64,000 nucleotides of DNA from Brevibacterium zhoupengii (GTDB lineage: Bacteria; Actinomycetota; Actinomycetes; Actinomycetales; Brevibacteriaceae), in NCBI RefSeq assembly GCF_021117425.1, contig NZ_CP088298.1:992001-1056000 (forward strand), read 5' to 3'. Positions within the stretch are counted from its first letter, which is position 1. Every line of letters starts with the position of its first letter. Positions 8,672 through 17,059 of the stretch are shown piece after piece. Below the pieces are notes generated by a model. That model ran no database searches and was not told the DNA's origin. It saw only the letters and a list, made by a program, of their open reading frames with translations. Both the position numbers and the translations under genes were made by a program.

Positions 8672-10079
8672 GTGCGGATACCTCCCTTTCGCGGGCCTCA
8701 CGCTCTTCGACTTCCTGCGAGGTTTCGTGCAGGTCGGCCTGGAAGCGCTCCTTGATCGTGTACACGGCGACGAAGGTGATGATGGCCATGACGATGATGT
8801 AGAGCGCCACGCTCGCGGAGGTCCCTGTGGCTTCGATGAGCGAGACCATGATCATCGGGGCCAAGCCGCCGGCGAAGACACTGGCGAGCTGGAAGCCCAG
8901 CGAAGCACCGAAGTAGCGGACATCGGCAGGAAACATCTCTGCGAAGAGAGCGGCCTGTGGGCCGAACATCATGGCGTGGAGGGTGAGGCCGACGATGATC
9001 GCAAGGGCGACGAGGAACGGGTTGCCGGTGTCGACGAGCCAGAAGAACGGGAATGCCCAGATCGCCATGAGGACTGTGCCGAGGAGGAAGATCTTGCGTC
9101 GTCCGTGACGATCTGACCAGGAGCCGAAGAACGGGATTGTGAAGATCTGAGTGGCGACGGAGAGGCAGACGATCATGATCATCGTCGTCTGCGAGAGTCC
9201 GACGTTGGCGGTGCCGTAGGAGAGCATGCCGGAGATCATGATGTAGAAGGTGCCGTTGACGACGAAGAACGCGCCTGCTGCCTGGAGGATCTGCTTCCAG
9301 TATTTGCGGACGGCTGCCAGCAGCGAAACCTTGGGGATCTCCTTGTCGGCGGTGGCGGCATTGGCCTTGGCCTGCATCGTTTTGAAGACCGGGGTCTCTT
9401 CGATCTTCATCTGGACGAAGATGCCGACCGTGACGAGGAGGATTCCCGACAGGAACGGAACGCGCCAGCCCCAGGAGATGAAGGCGTCCTCATCGACGAA
9501 GAGCAGGATGCAGAGGAAGAACGCGTTGCCGATGATGATGCCGGCGACCGTTCCGAGCTGAACCAGGGAGCCGTAGAACCCACGGCGCTTGATGGGGGAG
9601 TGCTCGGTCAGCAGCAGAGTGGCTCCGCCCCACTGCGCTCCGACGCCGAGGCCCTGAACGAGGCGTGCGGTGATGAGGAGGATGGGTGCCCAGATGCCGA
9701 TGGTCTCGTATCCGGGAAGGAGTCCGATGGAGGTGGTGGCCAGACCCATGACGACCATCGAGGCGACGAGTGGTCCCTTGCGGCCGAAGCGGTCGCCGAG
9801 TGCGCCGGCGATGATGCCGCCGAGAGGGCGGGCGATGAAGCCGACGGCCAAGGTGCCGAATGAGGCGATTGTGCCCAGCGCGCCCTCGAGAGAGGGGAAG
9901 AAGATATGACCGAAGACCAGCGCCGAGGCGGTCGAATAGATGAGGAAGTCGAACCATTCGAGGGCCGTCGCGAGGATCGAGGCACTCGCGAGTTTGGTCA
10001 TCTTGCTCTCCTCTGGGAGGTCAAGATCGGCGGTGTCGGGCCCGGAGCGGTCGACGGGCGGTTCAATTGTTGAGGCCAT
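8664..10079 (-). CDS. MFS transporter, metabolite:H+ symporter (MHS) family
   Basis: 471 residues and 12 predicted membrane helices. MHS-type marks include ATALEWFDFLIYSTAS in helix 1, FIARPLGGIIAGALGDRFGRK in the helix 2-3 loop and GVGAQWGGA in helix 4. The family imports organic acids, betaines and similar solutes with protons. Start chosen at the ATG behind GAAGGAGAG. It is coupled to the SnoaL-like gene and divergent from a MaoC gene, so it probably brings in the substrate of the surrounding catabolic cluster. Two palindromes with a GAACGTTC core lie just upstream. Confidence 0.9.
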   Translation of the reverse strand: MASTIEPPVDRSGPDTADLDLPEESKMTKLASASILATALEWFDFLIYSTASALVFGHIFFPSLEGALGTIASFGTLAVGFIARPLGGIIAGALGDRFGRKGPLVASMVVMGLATTSIGLLPGYETIGIWAPILLITARLVQGLGVGAQWGGATLLLTEHSPIKRRGFYGSLVQLGTVAGIIIGNAFFLCILLFVDEDAFISWGWRVPFLSGILLVTVGIFVQMKIEETPVFKTMQAKANAATADKEIPKVSLLAAVRKYWKQILQAAGAFFVVNGTFYIMISGMLSYGTANVGLSQTTMIMIVCLSVATQIFTIPFFGSWSDRHGRRKIFLLGTVLMAIWAFPFFWLVDTGNPFLVALAIIVGLTLHAMMFGPQAALFAEMFPADVRYFGASLGFQLASVFAGGLAPMIMVSLIEATGTSASVALYIIVMAIITFVAVYTIKERFQADLHETSQEVEEREAREREVSAHV

Positions 10080-10100
10080 AGCACTCTCCTTCGAGCAGGG

Positions 10101-10116
10101 AAGAACGTTCGTTCTT
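10101..10116. promoter_or_regulatory. Palindromic operator candidate
   Basis: AAGAACG-TT-CGTTCTT: 7-bp perfect arms around a 2-base centre, 22 bases upstream of the MHS transporter start and between divergent genes. TetR-type operators often have this form. The GAACGTTC core recurs at 10172-10179. Confidence 0.5.
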
Positions 10117-10170
10117 GTATCATGAGTATGACAGATCACATTAAGGGCTGGCAATAGGTGATCCGAGAAT

Positions 10171-10180
10171 GGAACGTTCC
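10171..10180. promoter_or_regulatory. Second GAACGTTC palindrome
   Basis: Perfect 10-base palindrome GGAACGTTCC, 27 bases before the MaoC gene start. It shares the octamer GAACGTTC with the site at 10101-10116, and the two cores are 69 bases apart. Confidence 0.4.
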
Positions 10181-10206
10181 GGCCCGGAAGGACGAAGGAG
10201 TCGGCA

Positions 10207-10740
10207 ATGACGCAGGAATCCAAGAAGAAGCACGAGGAGATGTGCGCTGACCGCAGGTTCATCTCCACCGATCACAGCCTCTATTACGAGGACATGGATG
10301 CCGGCCAGATCTATCGATCCTCGTCACGGACTCTCTCGGAGGCCGACCTGACCATGTTCTCGATGTTCTCCGGTGACTGGAATCAGGTGCACTCCGACGC
10401 CGAGTACATGGACGCGAACGGCGGGAAGCGCCTCCTTCACGGAGTGCTGGGGATCGCGGTGATCACAGGGCTCATGGACAAAGCCGGCTGGTTCACCAGT
10501 TCCGCGATCGCGATGACCGGCATCGACGACTGGACGTTCAAGCGGCCGCTCTACATCGGCGACACCGTGACCATGGAGATGGTGATCCTCGGCAAGCGCT
10601 TAGTTTCGGCCGGGGACAAAGGCCTCCTCGATCGGCAGTTCACCCTGTACAACCAGCACGGGGAGATCGCCCAGCAGGGACGCTGCGGCTTCCTCCTCAA
10701 ACTTCGAGGCGAAGGCGCAGCCTCCGTGCAGGACTGGTGA
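10207..10740 (+). CDS. MaoC-like (R)-hydratase
   Basis: 177 residues with a single hot-dog domain. The MaoC signature is visible as FSGDWNQVHSDAEYMD followed by LHGVLGIAVITGL, the usual Asp/His hydratase pair region. Such enzymes hydrate enoyl-CoA or related unsaturated thioesters. The start is preceded by GAAGGAG. It is divergent from the MHS transporter and probably belongs to the same regulon as the acyl-CoA genes at 1608-10079. The stop is 7 bases before the convergent ABC ATPase gene end. Confidence 0.85.
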   Translation: MTQESKKKHEEMCADRRFISTDHSLYYEDMDAGQIYRSSSRTLSEADLTMFSMFSGDWNQVHSDAEYMDANGGKRLLHGVLGIAVITGLMDKAGWFTSSAIAMTGIDDWTFKRPLYIGDTVTMEMVILGKRLVSAGDKGLLDRQFTLYNQHGEIAQQGRCGFLLKLRGEGAASVQDW

Positions 10741-10747
10741 GATATGA

Positions 10748-11515
10748 CTAGCCCAGCTGGCCGGGATTGAGGACGCGGGCGAGGAAGTCCTTCGTCCGCT
10801 GCTGCTGCGGATTGCCGATGACCTCTTTCGCCGGGCCTGCCTCGACGACGTACCCGCCGTCCATGAAGATCACACGGTCAGCGACCTGCCGGGCGAACTC
10901 CATCTCGTGAGTGACGACGACCATCGTCATTCCCGCCTCGGCGAGGTTGCGCATGACCTGGAGGACATCGCCCACGGTCTCTGGGTCCAATGCCGAGGTG
11001 GGCTCGTCGAAGAGCATGACGTCGGGGTCCATGCTCAGAGCTCTCGCGATAGCCACACGCTGCTGCTGACCGCCGGACAGGGATGAGGGCTTCGCGTCGA
11101 TCTTCTCCGACAGGCCCACCTTCGCCAGGTTCGACTCGGCGACCTTCTCGGCCTCCGCCTTCGAGCGCCCCAGCACCTTGATCTGGGCGACGGTGAGATT
11201 CTCACGCACGGTCAGGTGGCCGAAGAGATTGAACGACTGGAAGACCATGCCGATGCGAGTGCGGGCGGCATCGATGTCGAGATCGAGGTCCGTCATGTCC
11301 ATGCCGTCGACGACAATGGACCCACCGGTGGGTGTCTCGAGTGTATTGATGCAGCGCAGCATCGTCGACTTGCCCGAGCCCGAGGGCCCGACGACGCAGA
11401 CGACCTCACCCTTGTCGACCTCGAGGTTGATGTCGGTGAGCACTTGGTTCGAGCCGAAGCTCTTCTTGAGGTTCTTGATCGAGATGATCGAAGTTGTGGC
11501 AGATGTTGTGGTCAT
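10748..11515 (-). CDS. Polar amino acid ABC transporter, ATP-binding protein
   Basis: 255 residues. Walker [10 protein letters not shown], signature [15 protein letters not shown], Walker [15 protein letters not shown] and the H-loop VVTHEMEF are all present, in the GlnQ/HisP arrangement. It powers uptake by the permease encoded just upstream, with which it overlaps by one base (TAATG). No selectivity can be inferred from the ATPase. Its stop faces the MaoC gene end. Confidence 0.95.
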   Translation of the reverse strand: MTTTSATTSIISIKNLKKSFGSNQVLTDINLEVDKGEVVCVVGPSGSGKSTMLRCINTLETPTGGSIVVDGMDMTDLDLDIDAARTRIGMVFQSFNLFGHLTVRENLTVAQIKVLGRSKAEAEKVAESNLAKVGLSEKIDAKPSSLSGGQQQRVAIARALSMDPDVMLFDEPTSALDPETVGDVLQVMRNLAEAGMTMVVVTHEMEFARQVADRVIFMDGGYVVEAGPAKEVIGNPQQQRTKDFLARVLNPGQLG

Positions 11516-12378
11516 TACTTCACTCCTGGCTCGGCAGAACCGTATTTGCGTTCGAGGACCCGTGAGAGATACGACAGCGGAATCGTGATGATGAGGTAGC
11601 AGACTGCGATGACGATGAATGGGGTGAGGTTCGCGGAGTTGACGATCTCGGCGCGGCCCAGTGCGGCGAGCTCGCGCCCGTCGACCGAGGACCCGAGGAT
11701 ATAGGCCAGTGAAGAGTCCTTGGTGAGCAGGATGAGCTCATTTGTCAGCGGCGGCAGGATGATGCGCATCGCCTGGGGCAGCACGATGGTGAACATTGCC
11801 CGCGATGAGGACATGCCCAGGGATCGAGCCGCCTCGACCTGTCCCTTGGGCACGGCCTGGATGCCGGCTCGGATCGTCTCGGCCATATAGGCAGAGGACA
11901 CGAGGGCCAGCGCGATCATGATGATGACCAGCTGCGGAAGATTGAATCCCTGGAAGGCAACGGGGAGTCCGAATCCCATGACGAGGAAGACGACGAGGGC
12001 AGGCAGCCCACGGAAGAACTCGATGTAGGCGAATGAGATCCACCTGTAGATGCCGACCGAGGACAGGCGCATGAGCGCGAGCACGATCGCGACGATCAGC
12101 CCGAGCACGAAGCCGAGGGCCGTGAAGATCACGGTGTTCTTCAGGGCCTTGGTGATGACTTCGGGGAACATGCTGACTGCGATGTCCACGCGACCGAAGG
12201 TGTCGATGAGAGTGGGCCAGTCGGCCACGGCGATGATGGCGATGACGATGACGAGCAGAATCCCGTATTGGATTCCGCGGGAGATCTTGGCCTTCTTGCG
12301 TTTGCTCATCTTGGCTTTGGGGGCGGGGTGGCCCGGGCCGGTCGGGCCGCGGCTCCCCGTCGTTGGTGAAGTCGACAT
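11515..12378 (-). CDS. Polar amino acid ABC transporter, permease
   Basis: 287 residues. A charged N-terminal tail (residues 1-30) precedes a first helix near 33-50 and the HisM/GlnP permease domain, with the EAA loop seen as [22 protein letters not shown]. It follows the binding-protein gene after a 138-base gap holding a strong hairpin, and overlaps the ATPase start by one base. Only one permease gene is present, so the transporter probably uses a homodimer. Confidence 0.93.
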   Translation of the reverse strand: MSTSPTTGSRGPTGPGHPAPKAKMSKRKKAKISRGIQYGILLVIVIAIIAVADWPTLIDTFGRVDIAVSMFPEVITKALKNTVIFTALGFVLGLIVAIVLALMRLSSVGIYRWISFAYIEFFRGLPALVVFLVMGFGLPVAFQGFNLPQLVIIMIALALVSSAYMAETIRAGIQAVPKGQVEAARSLGMSSSRAMFTIVLPQAMRIILPPLTNELILLTKDSSLAYILGSSVDGRELAALGRAEIVNSANLTPFIVIAVCYLIITIPLSYLSRVLERKYGSAEPGVK

Positions 12379-12466
12379 GGGTGAGGTCCTTCAACGGTGT
12401 CGGCGGAATCGTGTTCGCCTGTGTGCAGATGGGGCTAAAGAATGCGATTGGACGCACTCAGGTCAA

Positions 12467-12506
12467 CGGGCGGCCGGCCGAAGCCCGAAGGCTGCGGCCG
12501 GCCGCC
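12467..12506. terminator. Strong hairpin inside the ABC operon (processive attenuator)
   Basis: Perfect 13-bp arms GGGCGGCCGGCCG (12467-12479) and 12494-12506, with a nested AGCC/GGCT stem around a CGAA loop. It lies directly downstream of the binding-protein gene and upstream of the permease gene on the minus strand. Partial termination or 3' end stabilisation would make more binding protein than permease, as in many such operons. Confidence 0.6.
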
Positions 12507-12516
12507 CGATCACCGA

Positions 12517-13320
12517 TCATTCCTTGGGTGGCTCCTGGTTGAACCACTTCTTGTAGATCTTGTCGTACTCGCCGTTGTCCTTGAGTTCCTTGATGGTCTC
12601 GTCGACGGCCTTCTTCATCTCGGCATTGTCCTGCTTCATGCCGATGCCGTAGTGCTCACCGGTGTCGATGTCGAAGCCGACCGCGAAGCCGTCGTTGTTC
12701 GCGGCATAGTCGTAGAGAACGCCGTTGTCATTGATGACCGCGTCGGCCTGGCCGTTCTTCAGCGCTTCGAGGGAGAGGGGGAGGTCCTCGTAGGTGATGA
12801 CCTCGGCGTCTTTGAAGTTCTCTGTCGCATAGTCGAGCCCGGTGGTGCCCGCCTGCGCGCCGACCTTGAAGTCCTTGAGCGCGTCGGCATCCTTCGCGGT
12901 CTTGTCATCCTTGGTCAGGACAGCCTGGTTGGCGGCGAAGTACGGTTCGGAGAAGCCGATGGCCTCCTCACGCTCGGGCGTGATGGTCATCGCCGCGGCG
13001 GCAACGTCGCACTGGTCCTGGTTGAATGCGGCCCCGGTGGTGATGGTTTCGAACGGGGTGTTGACGATCTCCTGCTCGACTCCGAGCTTCTTCGCCACGG
13101 CATCGACGATATCGACGTCGAAGCCGACGACCTCGCCGTCCTTCTCGAACTGGAATGGCTGATAGGACAGGTGGGTGCAGGTTGTCAGCTTGCCCTCTTT
13201 GACGAGGGGGACACCACCTTCGCCGGTCGCTGCCGGTTCCGATTCGCCACCGCCGCCGCACGCGGACAGAGCGAGCATGGCGCCGACGGCCACTGTGGCC
13301 AGAGTCAAGCGTCGTTTCAT
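12517..13320 (-). CDS. Polar amino acid ABC transporter, substrate-binding lipoprotein
   Basis: 267 residues. MKRR plus a hydrophobic stretch ends in the lipobox LSAC, so the mature protein is a lipid-anchored extracellular receptor. The SBP_bac_3 domain follows, with LSYQPFQFEKDGEVVGFDVDI as its opening and a Gly/Thr substrate loop (AGTTGLDYA). Family members bind glutamine, glutamate, histidine, arginine or cystine. The start at 13320 is preceded by GGAGGAA and gives the signal peptide; the longer frame does not. A 21-base palindrome lies about 90 bases upstream. Confidence 0.93.
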   Translation of the reverse strand: MKRRLTLATVAVGAMLALSACGGGGESEPAATGEGGVPLVKEGKLTTCTHLSYQPFQFEKDGEVVGFDVDIVDAVAKKLGVEQEIVNTPFETITTGAAFNQDQCDVAAAAMTITPEREEAIGFSEPYFAANQAVLTKDDKTAKDADALKDFKVGAQAGTTGLDYATENFKDAEVITYEDLPLSLEALKNGQADAVINDNGVLYDYAANNDGFAVGFDIDTGEHYGIGMKQDNAEMKKAVDETIKELKDNGEYDKIYKKWFNQEPPKE

Positions 13321-13411
13321 GGTTCCTCCAGAGTGTCGGTGGCATCGATGCCACATAGCAGGTGTCGCTCGCACTGAAAGGCTGAGCAACGTCTGAAAGG
13401 AATCGTACAGT

Positions 13412-13432
13412 GTCATGAGTCACACTCATGAC
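13412..13432. promoter_or_regulatory. Perfect 9-bp inverted repeat upstream of ABC binding-protein gene
   Basis: GTCATGAGT-CAC-ACTCATGAC: 9-bp perfect arms with a 3-base centre, 92 bases upstream of the binding-protein start. The form and location suit a dimeric repressor or activator site for amino acid uptake. No regulator gene is adjacent. Confidence 0.5.
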
Positions 13433-13516
13433 CAACCCACCATCGCCGAGGCGGTCGTTGCCAAATCGTAGTGTTGACGTTCCGTTGGGGCCGGGAGATC
13501 GTGTCCCGAGCCTGGA

Positions 13517-13987
13517 TCAGTCTTCGGCTCTGGCCAGGTCCGAATGGAGATGGTGGGTCATGGTCGCGCCAACGGCGGCCATAGAGAAGTCGACCGACAG
13601 CTGATCGTTCGTCAGCCGGTAGGTGCGGGCAGTTGCCTGGACCGACTTCGCCGATGCGGCCACGAGGACCTGTGGTGACTGCAGTTCGAGGACGAGCCCG
13701 TCTTCGGTCGAGGTCAGGGTGCCTTCGGCCAATTCCGTGTGCCCGGTCGGTTGGGCCAGGACGAATTCGACGCTTAAGGGAGTGGGGCTGCGCAGGAACC
13801 CGGTTTCCATGTGCATGGGGTGCCCCTCGGGTGACGAGGTGCGCTGCTGATAGACCAGGAAGGGTTTGCCGACATCGCGGAAGACCAGTTCTTCGGTATA
13901 GCTGAAGGGCTCGATCGTGGGGTAGTGACCCGATCCGGTGCCCCGCCAAGTGCCGATCAAGGGCTGCAGTTGTGGCGGAAGTGTCAT
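13517..13987 (-). CDS. Nitrobindin family heme-binding protein
   Basis: 156 residues forming a single FABP/THAP4-like beta barrel. The family hallmark GTWRGTGSGHYPTIEPF opens the domain, and the C-terminal HHLHSDLAR segment contains the expected proximal His. Nitrobindins bind ferric heme and handle nitric oxide or peroxynitrite. The ribosome site GAGGAGG supports this start over the overlapping alternative frame. It is flanked by transport genes with no clear functional link. Confidence 0.85.
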   Translation of the reverse strand: MTLPPQLQPLIGTWRGTGSGHYPTIEPFSYTEELVFRDVGKPFLVYQQRTSSPEGHPMHMETGFLRSPTPLSVEFVLAQPTGHTELAEGTLTSTEDGLVLELQSPQVLVAASAKSVQATARTYRLTNDQLSVDFSMAAVGATMTHHLHSDLARAED

Positions 13988-14040
13988 GGTCGTCCTCCTC
14001 GGAGTCGGCTGTCCTCGCCTCGATCCTAGGGCATGAGCAC

Positions 14041-15483
14041 TCAGCTCAGCTGTGCCTCCATGTCGAGGTCAGTGGTGTCCTTGGCCAGGAACAGTGCGAT
14101 GAGCGTGAGGATCGCTGCCCCGATGATGTAGAGGCCGCAGTAGAAGATCGTTCCGCCTTCGGCCTGCCACAGGGCCACCATGACGAACGGGGCCGGACCC
14201 GCACCGATGACGCTAGACATGTTGTAGGAGATCGCCGAGCCCGTGTAGCGGACATTGGCGGGGAACAGTTCAGGCAGGTACGCGGCCATCGGGCCGAAGG
14301 TCAGTCCCATCAGGATGAAGCCGACGATCAGGGCGATGATGACGCCGGGGGTTCCGGCATTGAACAGCACATTGACGACGAGACCATAGGCGGCGATGAG
14401 GACCGTGACTCCCATGAGCATCTTGCGTCGGCCCAGCTTTTCCGCCAGCGGTCCGGAGACCACGGTGAAGATGCCGAAGAACACGACGCCGATGATGAGG
14501 TAGGTGAGGAACTCACTCTTCGTGTACCCCAGCCCCGCGACGAACCCGGCGGGATCGAAGCTCGTGCCGGCCGCCTCGGCGGCGGACTTCGCCTGATCCG
14601 TGGTGGCAGGGGAGGTGCCGTAGGTGAGGGTGAACGCGGTCATGAAGTAGAAGATCACGTAGGTCGCGAACATGATGAAGGTGCCGAGGATCAGCGGCTT
14701 CCAGCTCGTCTTGAAGACAGTGGCGAGCGGGGCCTTGGAGATCTGCTGCTTCTGGGAAACCAGCTGGAAGGCGGGAGTTTCCATGAGGGACATACGAACG
14801 TAGAGGCCGACGGCGACGAGAAGCGCCGAGAGCAGGAACGGGATGCGCCAGCCCCAAGCGAGGAACGCCTCGGGGGAGGTCCACTTGTTCAGCCCGACGA
14901 AGAGCAGGTTGGCGATGATGAAGCCGACCGGGGCACCCAGCTGCGGGAAGGTTCCCCAGATGGCGCGTTTGCCCTTCGGAGCGTTCTCGGTGGCCAGCAG
15001 TGCCGCACCCGACCATTCGCCGCCGAGGCCGACTCCCTGACAGAAGCGCAGGAGGACGAGGAGCAGCGGGGCCAGGACGACCCAGCCCGGAGTGCTCGCT
15101 GTCGGGAGGAGGCCGATGAGGAAGGTGCCGATGCCCATGATGAGCAGTGAGGCGATGAGTGTCTTCTTGCGTCCGATGCGGTCGCCGAAGTGGCCGAAGA
15201 TGATGGAGCCCAGGGGGCGGGCGACGAAGGCGACGCCGAAGATCGCAAACGAGCTCAGCAGCTGAGTCGTCGACGTCTGGTTGGGGAAGAAGAGGGCCGG
15301 GAACACCAGCGACGAGGCTGTCGCATAGGCGTAGAAGTCGAAGAATTCGATCGTGGTGCCGACCATCGAGGCGGTGAGAACCTTGCCTCGGGTGTTGTTC
15401 TTCCGAGTCGCCGCGATGACATCGGACTCGGACTCGGGTCCGGGCTGCATGTTCGGGGAGCCCGGCTGGGTATCGGTGGACAT
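14041..15483 (-). CDS. MFS transporter, metabolite:H+ symporter (MHS) family
   Basis: 480 residues, 12 helices. Typical MHS features are GTTIEFFDFYAYATAS in helix 1, FVARPLGSIIFGHFGDRIGRKK between helices 2 and 3 and GLGGEWSGA in helix 4. A long insert between helices 7 and 8 (around residues 310-350) is rich in Ala and Ser. The annotated start at 15483 is favoured because the upstream in-frame extension is basic and unlike the family. Likely substrate: an organic or aromatic acid, but the neighbours do not decide this. Confidence 0.88.
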   Translation of the reverse strand: MSTDTQPGSPNMQPGPESESDVIAATRKNNTRGKVLTASMVGTTIEFFDFYAYATASSLVFPALFFPNQTSTTQLLSSFAIFGVAFVARPLGSIIFGHFGDRIGRKKTLIASLLIMGIGTFLIGLLPTASTPGWVVLAPLLLVLLRFCQGVGLGGEWSGAALLATENAPKGKRAIWGTFPQLGAPVGFIIANLLFVGLNKWTSPEAFLAWGWRIPFLLSALLVAVGLYVRMSLMETPAFQLVSQKQQISKAPLATVFKTSWKPLILGTFIMFATYVIFYFMTAFTLTYGTSPATTDQAKSAAEAAGTSFDPAGFVAGLGYTKSEFLTYLIIGVVFFGIFTVVSGPLAEKLGRRKMLMGVTVLIAAYGLVVNVLFNAGTPGVIIALIVGFILMGLTFGPMAAYLPELFPANVRYTGSAISYNMSSVIGAGPAPFVMVALWQAEGGTIFYCGLYIIGAAILTLIALFLAKDTTDLDMEAQLS

Positions 15484-15631
15484 TTCTTTTGTGCTCCGCT
15501 GTTGTCGAGATACGAAGGCACGGGCGGATGGTGCTCGTGTCAGATGAAGGTCGCCGGACACAGGGGTGAACGACGACTGCTCGACACTACTCCTGTCTCA
15601 CAAAGTGCGACCCGCAGGTTTCAGAAGCTGA

Positions 15632-15655
15632 GATTACTCGTACGTCCGAGTGATC
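15632..15655. promoter_or_regulatory. Imperfect inverted repeat in transporter intergenic region
   Basis: GATTACTCG-TACGTC-CGAGTGATC, 8 of 9 arm positions paired, in the 203-base gap between two minus-strand transporter genes. It could be an operator for the downstream MHS gene or part of the end of the upstream transcript. Confidence 0.3.
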
Positions 15656-15686
15656 TGCACAACTCAGTCGCCGACCTGGGCGGGCC

Positions 15687-16889
15687 TCAGACCTCGACTG
15701 TCGAGCGGTTGGACGCGTCACCTCGGCGCAGGGCGATGGCGATGATGAGGACGATGAGTCCGAGCAGGCACAGGCCCACGCCCACCCACGCCGGGGCGCG
15801 GTAGCCCAGGCCTGCGGTGATGACGATGCCGCCGAGCCAGGCGCCGAGGGCGTTGGCGAGGTTGAACGCGGCGTGGTTCATGGCCGCGGACAGGCTCGGG
15901 GCGTCGTGGGAGTCTCGCAGCAGGCGCATCTGCAGGGCCGTGGTGATCATGGAGCCGGCGATGCCGATGAGGAAGAGCGCGATGATCGCGATCGCGGCGA
16001 TGTGGGTGAAGGCGCCGAAGGCGGCGAGCACGATCGCGGAGAGGACCATGCCGCCGATTCCCGAGCGTTCGATGGACTTGTCGACGAGGGGGCCTGCGAT
16101 GAGGGAGCCGGCGGTCATGCCCAGGCCGTAGACGGCCAGGACCCAGGGGATCGCGACCTGGGGAACGCCGGCGACATCGGTCATGGTCGGGGTGACGTAG
16201 GTGTAGACGGCGAACATGCCGCCGAAGCCGACAGACCCGGCGACGAGGGTGAGGATGATCTGCTGGCGGCCCAGGGCCTTCATCTCACCGCGTGCCGAGG
16301 GCACACCGGCGAGCTTCACCTTCGGCACAGCGACGGCGACCATGATGACGCAGAGGACGCCGAGCGCCGCAACGAGTGCGTAGGCGCTGCGCCAGCCGAA
16401 CATGTTGCCCAGTGCCGTGGCGATCGGTACGCCGACGATGTTCGCGATCGTCAGGCCCAGCATGACGCGGGCCATGGCTCGGCCTCGACGGTGGGGTGCC
16501 ACGAGCGAGGACGCGACGATGGCGCCGACGCCCAAGTAGGCGCCGTGGGGGAGCCCGCTGAAGAAGCGCGCGATGTTGAACAAAGTCGCGTCGGGGGCGA
16601 GCATCGAGGCGAGATTGCCGAGGGCGAAGAGTCCCATGAGGCACAGCAGCAGGAGCTTGCGGTCCATGTGCGCGGCGATCGTAGTGATCAGCGGTGCGCC
16701 CACGACGACGCCGATGGCATAGAACGACACAGCATGGCCCGCCTGGGGCACGGTGATGCCGAGTTCGCGGGCGATGTGGGGCAGCAGGCCCATCGTGGCG
16801 AACTCGGTCACACCGATGGCAAAAGCGCCGATCGCAAGCGCGAAGACGGCGAATTTGTAGACTCGGCGGGACACTGGGGCGTCGCTCAT
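15687..16889 (-). CDS. MFS transporter, DHA1 (drug/sugar efflux) family
   Basis: 400 residues, 12 helices. The N-terminal pattern AIGAFAIGVTEFATMGLLPHIARELGI is characteristic of the DHA1 group that includes arabinose efflux and chloramphenicol-resistance type exporters, followed by AAHMDRKLLL instead of the commoner GRR loop. Start at 16889 behind GAAGGGA. It lies 170 bases downstream of pcaL on the same strand, so it may be a distal member of the aromatic operon or separately expressed. Substrate unknown. Confidence 0.87.
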   Translation of the reverse strand: MSDAPVSRRVYKFAVFALAIGAFAIGVTEFATMGLLPHIARELGITVPQAGHAVSFYAIGVVVGAPLITTIAAHMDRKLLLLCLMGLFALGNLASMLAPDATLFNIARFFSGLPHGAYLGVGAIVASSLVAPHRRGRAMARVMLGLTIANIVGVPIATALGNMFGWRSAYALVAALGVLCVIMVAVAVPKVKLAGVPSARGEMKALGRQQIILTLVAGSVGFGGMFAVYTYVTPTMTDVAGVPQVAIPWVLAVYGLGMTAGSLIAGPLVDKSIERSGIGGMVLSAIVLAAFGAFTHIAAIAIIALFLIGIAGSMITTALQMRLLRDSHDAPSLSAAMNHAAFNLANALGAWLGGIVITAGLGYRAPAWVGVGLCLLGLIVLIIAIALRRGDASNRSTVEV

Positions 16890-17059
16890 GAAGTCCCTTC
16901 GGACGAAGTGGGTGGGTTGATCAGCCGCGGCACGCGCGGTCGCAGACGCAACCGGGCGAATCACCGCAACCGAACAAGCCTATTGCCCAGCGCTGACCAC
17001 CGATAGCCCCAGAGACATAATGTGACCATCCGAACAGCGTCAGCTCACACGCTGAAAGT

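Noticed and set aside
13413-13949. Alternative minus-strand frame overlapping the nitrobindin gene
   Set aside because: Basic, motif-free translation, whereas the nitrobindin frame has the family signature and a good ribosome site.
13972-15150. Open frame antisense to the MHS transporter
   Set aside because: Highly acidic and Gly/Asp/Glu-rich with no fold; typical antisense shadow of a membrane protein gene.
15873-17006. Open frame antisense to the DHA1 transporter
   Set aside because: Same reasoning: His/Asp/Gly-rich shadow without motifs.
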